Shown: positions 58,575-63,444 of the stretch, piece after piece | Layout of the letters: each line of letters starts with the position of its first letter | Position numbering within the stretch: position 1 is the stretch's first letter | Assembly (NCBI GenBank): GCA_011053095.1 | Contig: DRHS01000135.1 | Span: forward strand, 1 to 63,444 | Source of the DNA: Bacteroides sp. | Lineage (GTDB): Bacteria > Bacteroidota > Bacteroidia > Bacteroidales > SM23-62 | Direction of reading: 5' to 3' | DNA length: 63,444 nt | The notes under the pieces: model-generated | Seen by the model: the letters and a program-made list of their open reading frames with translations, nothing else | What the model was told of the DNA's origin: nothing | The model's database searches: none | Translations under genes and position numbers: made by a program

Positions 58575-61500
58575 TTAAAAGGGTAATTTGATCTGGGTAC
58601 CAGGTGGATCCTGTTTCTTAGGAGGATCTTTTTTCTCTGTTTCTTCAGCTTCTTTATGCAGGCTTTTCACATATTCCATTCCACTTTTATTAAATTCCTT
58701 GTCTTTCAACTCAGAACCGTCAGCTTTTTCTTTGTGATATTCATCGATCATCGCATGGATTCCTTTTGGATCGGTAGCTTCATCAAAATATTCATCAGAA
58801 TCCTCGTACCAGGGATCATTATCAAATTCATCATTATCCCAGTGCCCCTGTTCCCTTAATTTCCTATTATATTCTTCGAGCCATTGTTCTTTTTCCTCCT
58901 GCGTGGGAACTTTAACTTCAACCGATTTCATCATTTCATAAACATTCTTCCATTCATCATTGACCCAGACAGCGAGATCTGGATTTAAAGCATAGTATCC
59001 CCTGTAGAGCCTTTTAAACAGTTTCTTGTTATAGGGATTTCGGCTGTTGACCTCATGCTTCGAAAGATTGGCTGAAAGATAAGCACGCTTTTTTCTGAAT
59101 TCCGGCAGGAAGGTAACCGGATATTCCCTGACCGTATCACGAATAACACCGGCCTGAACACCCCTGAATGCCAGAAAATGGTCGCCACATTCATCGATGA
59201 TATCAGATTGCAGTGGAATAAAGAAGTTCAGCAAAAAGTACTCGATTTTGTGATTATCGATTTTTATCATCCGTTCGTCAACCATGATCTTTACATGGTC
59301 GGTAACCAGATAGTCAAAAACCGGTTTAAGTATTTGAAGGTATTCTGGCCTCTTATAGGATTGTTGCAATGCTATTTGCAGAGAAATTCTTCCGTTGCTG
59401 TCCTGCAGGGAAGAATCTGCATTATACCGGATAAGCAGATCCAGGATTTTTTTACTGCCCGAATGAACCGCCGGAAACAGTGGTGTAAAATTAAACCGGT
59501 CACGGTAATCCACACCATATTTCATGATGTTTTGTTCAACCCAATTAACATCGTCCTTGTCGTACTGGCTGAAATATTTTCTTTGAATAGGCTGCCATTC
59601 CTTCTCATAGCGGTCAGCTTTCCTGTACTTCAATTCAGAAAGCTTGTCAATGCAATCGAAATCACCATAAATGATGGAATAGTGAAACAACTGGTCCTTG
59701 GCTTTTTTATTGTAAAAATCCGGATCAAGGGCCTCTTTCTTCAGTTCATCAATACGAGTCGGTGTCAGTGGTTTCCATTCCGGCTCTCGTACCTCCAGGA
59801 TTGATTTCCTGATTTCCTCGGCCTGTTCTTTCTTTCCCTGCATATCCAGTTTTCTGGCTTCATCTTTCCAATCATCAAGTGAGGATACTTCCATTTGGAG
59901 ATTGACTTTATCCCTGATTTTCGCCAGCCCGAGAAGCCCAAGGATCTCGTGCTTTTCGGAGGCTTCCAGAATATACAGATTTTCAATCGCCCGGGTTATC
60001 GCCACATACAGGGAATTAATGAATATTTTATAGGCCTCAGGCGATTTATCGGATTTGTCTTTCCCCCTGGAGTAAGAAATCGAATCATCCCGGATCTGTT
60101 CAATGCCGACTCCTTTTGTGATCTCACGAAACTCCCCGCTGCTGCCGCTTACAAAGTTCAGGATAATAATGTTCTGGTATTCCAGGCCTTTTGCTTCCTG
60201 AACAGAAAACACCAGGGGGGTTTTAAATATTTTTCTAGCCCCGGTTTTATCTTCCGGTTTCATTACCAGTACGGCATATTGTGTTGACCGCATGGTGCTT
60301 TCATTCAACTGCTGCCGGATCTTAGCGCTGTCGGTTAACAGGTGAACTTCTCCTTTGTTGTCGGCGACCGATTCCACCAGGTAGGTGCTTTCCCTGTCAA
60401 TGGACCCGAAACGGGCATTTTTAATTTTTAGCAGTTTATTGGCGATGCCTGTAATACCGGGTGAATTCCTGTAATTGGACCTGAGTATATGTATCTCATT
60501 TCCGCTGAATTCATGTTTGTAAAACATTGTTTTTACATTTGTCCACGAGAAAAAATTCGGGTGGACATTCTGGTTTGAATCTCCGCAGAGGATGAAATTG
60601 TTTTCATTTTTGAGGGACTTAAGCAGGATAAACAACTGGATATTAGTGAAATCCTGCACTTCGTCGATGACTATGAAATCATATCTGGGTTTACAGTACT
60701 CCAGCCAGCGGTAGCTAACCATATTCAGGTCATACATATCATTTTCCACGATAAACTCAATGTACTTCTGAAAAGCGGTATATACTTTTTTCCGTTCATC
60801 CGATAAAAAGATGGATTGTTTGATTCCCAAATCCTGGTAGTCTTCCAGACCCAGGTACTCTCTGGTGATATCCTTCCCGGTCAGGACTCCCCGGAACTCT
60901 TCAAATAATTTATGGGGATCCTTTATTCCAAAGGAATGACTGCGTGGATGCAGCCACTTCTCAAATGCGTAGTAATCAAGCTCACGGCCCTTGATGATCC
61001 GGAGGGTTTCAAGAAATTCTTTATAGGAAAGAAAATCTATTTCCTGCTTGTCATTTTCATAATGATTGGAATAATAAAGGGAAGCCGAGTTCTCAACAAG
61101 AAACGGAGAAAGTGTGACATACAATACATCGCCTTTGAGGGTTTTAAGCTTCTCCAGGGTAAGTACTGTCTTGCCGCTTCCTGCCGAACCGATAATGATC
61201 ACGGGAGGCTTCAACCTGAACAGCCTTTCCTGATCCTGATCGAATGAGATGACTTTATCGAGCAGGTGAAAATGTACCGATTTGGGATTTGCATAAACCA
61301 ATTCTTCACGATTGAGTTCACCGACCTCCTCCGCGGACTGAATTAATTCCAGCTTGCTTTCGTCAATTTTTGCCCCGCGCAGGAAACGGGACTTTTCATA
61401 TTCGTGATTGTGGATTACTTCAAGCAGCAGCAGGTAATACTGATCATTATACCATGCAAATTTGAAAAGTAATCTGTTCTCGTAATCCAGTTTTGCCCGG

Positions 61501-61631
61501 TAATACCCGTTGACACCCATTTTCTTTACTTCGGCTGAGGAAAAATTTCCTGCTTTTAAAAAACCGAGCGTCTTTTCAAACTGCTTTTTTACTTTCGTGT
61601 AGTTTAAATCCCTGTAATAAAGAATGTTCAT
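58575..61631 (-). CDS. UvrD-like superfamily 1 helicase with RelE-like N-terminus and ankyrin-like repeats
   Basis: A 1018-residue protein. Residues 1-85 resemble a RelE/ParE-type domain (GYYRAKLDYENRLLFKF). The SF1 motor follows: Walker A GSAGSGKT (148-155), motif II VIDEVQDF (321-328), motif III GDSNQN (about 350), motif IV RSNYRNS (384-390), motif V near 478-490 (VQEAKGLEYQN) and motif VI YVAITRAIENLY (543-554). Residues about 730-805 contain ankyrin-like repeats (FTPLFPAVHSGSKKILDLLIRYNAD). The C-terminus is strongly acidic. Helicases with toxin-like and repeat domains occur in defence and regulatory settings. It converges with the DUF4143-type gene after 66 bases. Confidence 0.88.
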   Translation of the reverse strand: MNILYYRDLNYTKVKKQFEKTLGFLKAGNFSSAEVKKMGVNGYYRAKLDYENRLLFKFAWYNDQYYLLLLEVIHNHEYEKSRFLRGAKIDESKLELIQSAEEVGELNREELVYANPKSVHFHLLDKVISFDQDQERLFRLKPPVIIIGSAGSGKTVLTLEKLKTLKGDVLYVTLSPFLVENSASLYYSNHYENDKQEIDFLSYKEFLETLRIIKGRELDYYAFEKWLHPRSHSFGIKDPHKLFEEFRGVLTGKDITREYLGLEDYQDLGIKQSIFLSDERKKVYTAFQKYIEFIVENDMYDLNMVSYRWLEYCKPRYDFIVIDEVQDFTNIQLFILLKSLKNENNFILCGDSNQNVHPNFFSWTNVKTMFYKHEFSGNEIHILRSNYRNSPGITGIANKLLKIKNARFGSIDRESTYLVESVADNKGEVHLLTDSAKIRQQLNESTMRSTQYAVLVMKPEDKTGARKIFKTPLVFSVQEAKGLEYQNIIILNFVSGSSGEFREITKGVGIEQIRDDSISYSRGKDKSDKSPEAYKIFINSLYVAITRAIENLYILEASEKHEILGLLGLAKIRDKVNLQMEVSSLDDWKDEARKLDMQGKKEQAEEIRKSILEVREPEWKPLTPTRIDELKKEALDPDFYNKKAKDQLFHYSIIYGDFDCIDKLSELKYRKADRYEKEWQPIQRKYFSQYDKDDVNWVEQNIMKYGVDYRDRFNFTPLFPAVHSGSKKILDLLIRYNADSSLQDSNGRISLQIALQQSYKRPEYLQILKPVFDYLVTDHVKIMVDERMIKIDNHKIEYFLLNFFIPLQSDIIDECGDHFLAFRGVQAGVIRDTVREYPVTFLPEFRKKRAYLSANLSKHEVNSRNPYNKKLFKRLYRGYYALNPDLAVWVNDEWKNVYEMMKSVEVKVPTQEEKEQWLEEYNRKLREQGHWDNDEFDNDPWYEDSDEYFDEATDPKGIHAMIDEYHKEKADGSELKDKEFNKSGMEYVKSLHKEAEETEKKDPPKKQDPPGTQIKLPF

Positions 61632-61776
61632 CTGTTGTAAAAGTATAAAACCGTAAAGCTAGAAAACCTGAATATTATTGTCACTATAACAATGTTAAAA
61701 AAGCAATGCAATATGACGTTTGCTTATCTAAAAACCGGCTCCATACCCATAGGTTCTGGATGGAAGAAGCGACTCA

Positions 61777-63444
61777 CTAATCCTTAATCAGTCCCTGTCC
61801 TTCAATCCATGGTGCACCGGCTTCCTTTAGCTCATTTTCAAGCTGGGGAAGCACAGTTTCTACGAGTTCAGCCAGGTCTGATTTGATCTTTGCAAGTTCC
61901 GAAATTCCGACCGCCAGGGATTGCTTGTGAAGCTCTGTGGGACCATAACTTGTCGAAATTCCGCTTGAGGCTACCCCAAGTCTTTCGCCAGGTGTTGGTG
62001 AGACCTTCTCTCCTATCTGGTTTGCTGAAGGACTCCCAAAGAATTTGGTATTAAGAATATAAAACTGTTTGTCAGCCTGAAGTATCCGTTTTTCCAGGTC
62101 AACAGTTTCCCTGTCCACTCGTAAAACTGCTGCCAGCATTGCATCAACCTTTTCCCGGCTTTTGCTAAATTCCATTGAGGTTGCCAGATAATCCTGCTGG
62201 TAGTTCTCCATTTCCTTATAGAAAGCCAGCCTTTCCTGGTTTGATGCTCCTTCGAGGGCTCCCTTACGTAAGGGTGTCAGTGTGAAGGACTGGGGACCGG
62301 ACAACTCAGTTGATTCACCATCTACAAATTTCGAGAGGCTTACAGTATAGGTTCCTGGTACTACCAGCGGGCCCCAGGATGAGGCCGCCACTCCAAGCTT
62401 TATACCCATTTTTGAAGCATAACTCATATTCCATTCTACCCGGTTTATTCCCTTGGTAGTTTTACCTTTTACAGTATTTACCAGACTGCCGTTTGCATCC
62501 CTGACTGTAAACCTTATTTCCGGGGCTTTCTGGCTTTTTTCCTCGTCAAGTTTTTCCCATCCGGGGAAGGGGATATCTGTTCCCGCCTTGTTTAGCTTCT
62601 TTTCCTTTTCCTGCCGTTCCGACTTCATGGTCTTAAGGCTTTCAGGCAGATAATACGTAAAAACAGCTCCCGTCGGCGGATTCTTAGCGATATATTTATC
62701 GCCACCATTTACCCACCTTTCCTGGGGATAAAACCACCAGGCATCCTTAACGGGGAACAGGTCAGCCTCATTTCCGAGTCCATCAGTTGCCACTTCCCTC
62801 AACGCAGAATAATCATCAAGAACAAAGAAACCCCGGCCAAAAGATGCACCCACCAGGTCATTCTCCCTGCGTTGAATGGTTATATCCCTGAATGATATGG
62901 TCGGAACACCCCCTTTTAACTTGATCCATTTGCTTCCCCCGTCAGGGGTAAAGAAAATACCATACTCGGTCGCGGCGAACATCAGATCCTTCACAACATG
63001 ATCCTGGACGACCCTCCAGACCAGGTGTCTCGCAGGCAAATCACCACTGATTGAGCTCCAGGTGCGGCCGGCATCCGTACTTTTAAAAAGATATGGTTTG
63101 AAATCACCGAATTTGTGATTGTCCATCGCCAGGTAGACCGTTTTGGCATCAAACAGATCGGCTCGAATATCATTTACAAAAGCTGTGGCCGGAACATTCT
63201 TTATACTTCCAACCTCAAGTTTCCTCCAGTTCTCTCCCCCGTCTTCCGTAACCTGTATAGTTCCGTCATCGGTTCCTGCATAAATCAGTCCCTCTTGCAG
63301 TGGAGATTCGGCCAGTGATGTAATGGTGTTATAGGTTGACATTGCCCAGATATCCCATGCATTGTCCCAGCTCTGCTGCCTTCCCATGATGGGCAGGCTG
63401 AGTCTTTCCTGGTTTCGGGTCAGATCACCCGAAATGGCGTTCCA
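61777..63444 (-). CDS. VPS10/sortilin-type propeller protein, 5' end outside the window
   Basis: The frame is open to the right edge: 19 codons before the ATG at 63387 continue without stop (WNAISGDLTRNQERLSLPI), so the start lies outside and the first visible codon is 63442-63444. This is the C-terminal 555 residues of a large exported propeller protein of the VPS10-type group, often annotated as glycosyl hydrolase. Asp-box-like TEDGGENWRKL, STDAGRTWSS and TPDGGSKWIKL are present, then SFGRGFFVLDDYSALRE and a C-terminal beta-sandwich and helical region (VRDANGSLVNTVKGKTTKGINRVEWN). Despite the Asp-boxes it is not a sialidase. Its activity is unproven; some members bind or cleave peptides or glycans. 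Confidence 0.88.
   Translation of the reverse strand, partial: WNAISGDLTRNQERLSLPIMGRQQSWDNAWDIWAMSTYNTITSLAESPLQEGLIYAGTDDGTIQVTEDGGENWRKLEVGSIKNVPATAFVNDIRADLFDAKTVYLAMDNHKFGDFKPYLFKSTDAGRTWSSISGDLPARHLVWRVVQDHVVKDLMFAATEYGIFFTPDGGSKWIKLKGGVPTISFRDITIQRRENDLVGASFGRGFFVLDDYSALREVATDGLGNEADLFPVKDAWWFYPQERWVNGGDKYIAKNPPTGAVFTYYLPESLKTMKSERQEKEKKLNKAGTDIPFPGWEKLDEEKSQKAPEIRFTVRDANGSLVNTVKGKTTKGINRVEWNMSYASKMGIKLGVAASSWGPLVVPGTYTVSLSKFVDGESTELSGPQSFTLTPLRKGALEGASNQERLAFYKEMENYQQDYLATSMEFSKSREKVDAMLAAVLRVDRETVDLEKRILQADKQFYILNTKFFGSPSANQIGEKVSPTPGERLGVASSGISTSYGPTELHKQSLAVGISELAKIKSDLAELVETVLPQLENELKEAGAPWIEGQGLIKD

Noticed and set aside
61777..63444. Reading the right-edge gene as a sialidase because of its Asp-boxes
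   Set aside because: It lacks the FRIP and the sialidase end motif; ISGDLTRN and FGRGFFVLDD fit the VPS10-type group.

Overview
The window reads as part of a large carbohydrate-degradation region from a member of the Bacteroidota. This rests on several signs. Start codons mostly lack Shine-Dalgarno sequences. Promoter-like TAnnTTTG elements occur (46601, 57175). There are many lipoprotein signals, a LacI regulator of Bacteroidales style, a PPi-type phosphofructokinase, a NagB-PIG-L fusion, a DUF4143-type ATPase and a VPS10-type propeller protein. The exact family is not resolved. The gene content (9 sulfatases, 8 sialidase-superfamily propellers, hexosaminidase, beta-galactosidase, fucosidase, GH109) fits a degrader of sialylated and sulfated animal-type glycans such as mucins. 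No rRNA, tRNA, CRISPR array or insertion sequence was seen.

Region 1 (1-27619, all plus strand, gaps of about 0-70 bases) is one very long gene array. In order it holds a truncated sialidase, a sialidase, three sulfatases, a GH20 hexosaminidase, two sulfatases, four sialidase-like proteins, three sulfatases, a Gfo/Idh oxidoreductase, a sialidase without a signal peptide, an HpcH aldolase, a NanH-like sialidase and a uroporphyrinogen-decarboxylase-fold protein. Three gene pairs are tandem duplicates. Nearly all the degradative enzymes carry lipoprotein or Sec signals.

Region 2 (27620-36727) holds an SDR gene on the minus strand and, divergent from it, a sialic acid utilisation operon: a two-domain SGNH/sialate O-acetylesterase, N-acetylneuraminate lyase, a fusion of a NanM-like sialate mutarotase to a sodium/solute symporter, a second URO-D-fold protein with a zinc-type His-X-Cys...Cys pattern, and an N-acylglucosamine 2-epimerase. 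Together they would take (acetylated) Neu5Ac from the periplasm to ManNAc plus pyruvate and on to GlcNAc.

Region 3 (36821-46480, minus strand) holds a LacI-family regulator, a Tat-exported GH109 (alpha-N-acetylgalactosaminidase family), an SGNH esterase, a GH29 fucosidase with discoidin domain, an RraA-like protein, a GH2 beta-galactosidase and a creatininase-family hydrolase.

Region 4 (46642-56994, plus strand) is divergent from the LacI gene. It has a strong promoter-like element preceded by two copies of an 11-base GTGCAC-centred repeat exactly 21 bases apart. It encodes an APH-fold sugar kinase, a PPi-type phosphofructokinase, a PIG-L deacetylase, a SIS-domain protein, a CBM9-like protein without signal peptide, a lipoprotein sulfatase coupled to a sodium/solute symporter, and a NagB-PIG-L fusion. 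I read this as a self-contained cytosolic amino-sugar pathway.

Region 5 (57000-63444) leaves the glycan theme: a DUF4143-type ATPase, a convergent UvrD-like helicase with an N-terminal RelE-like domain and ankyrin-like repeats, and a VPS10-type propeller protein cut by the window edge.

The longest gene-free stretch is about 210 bases (56995-57203), so no long non-coding region exists. No SusC/SusD pair, no sulfatase-maturating enzyme, no canonical NagA and no ROK kinase are present here.
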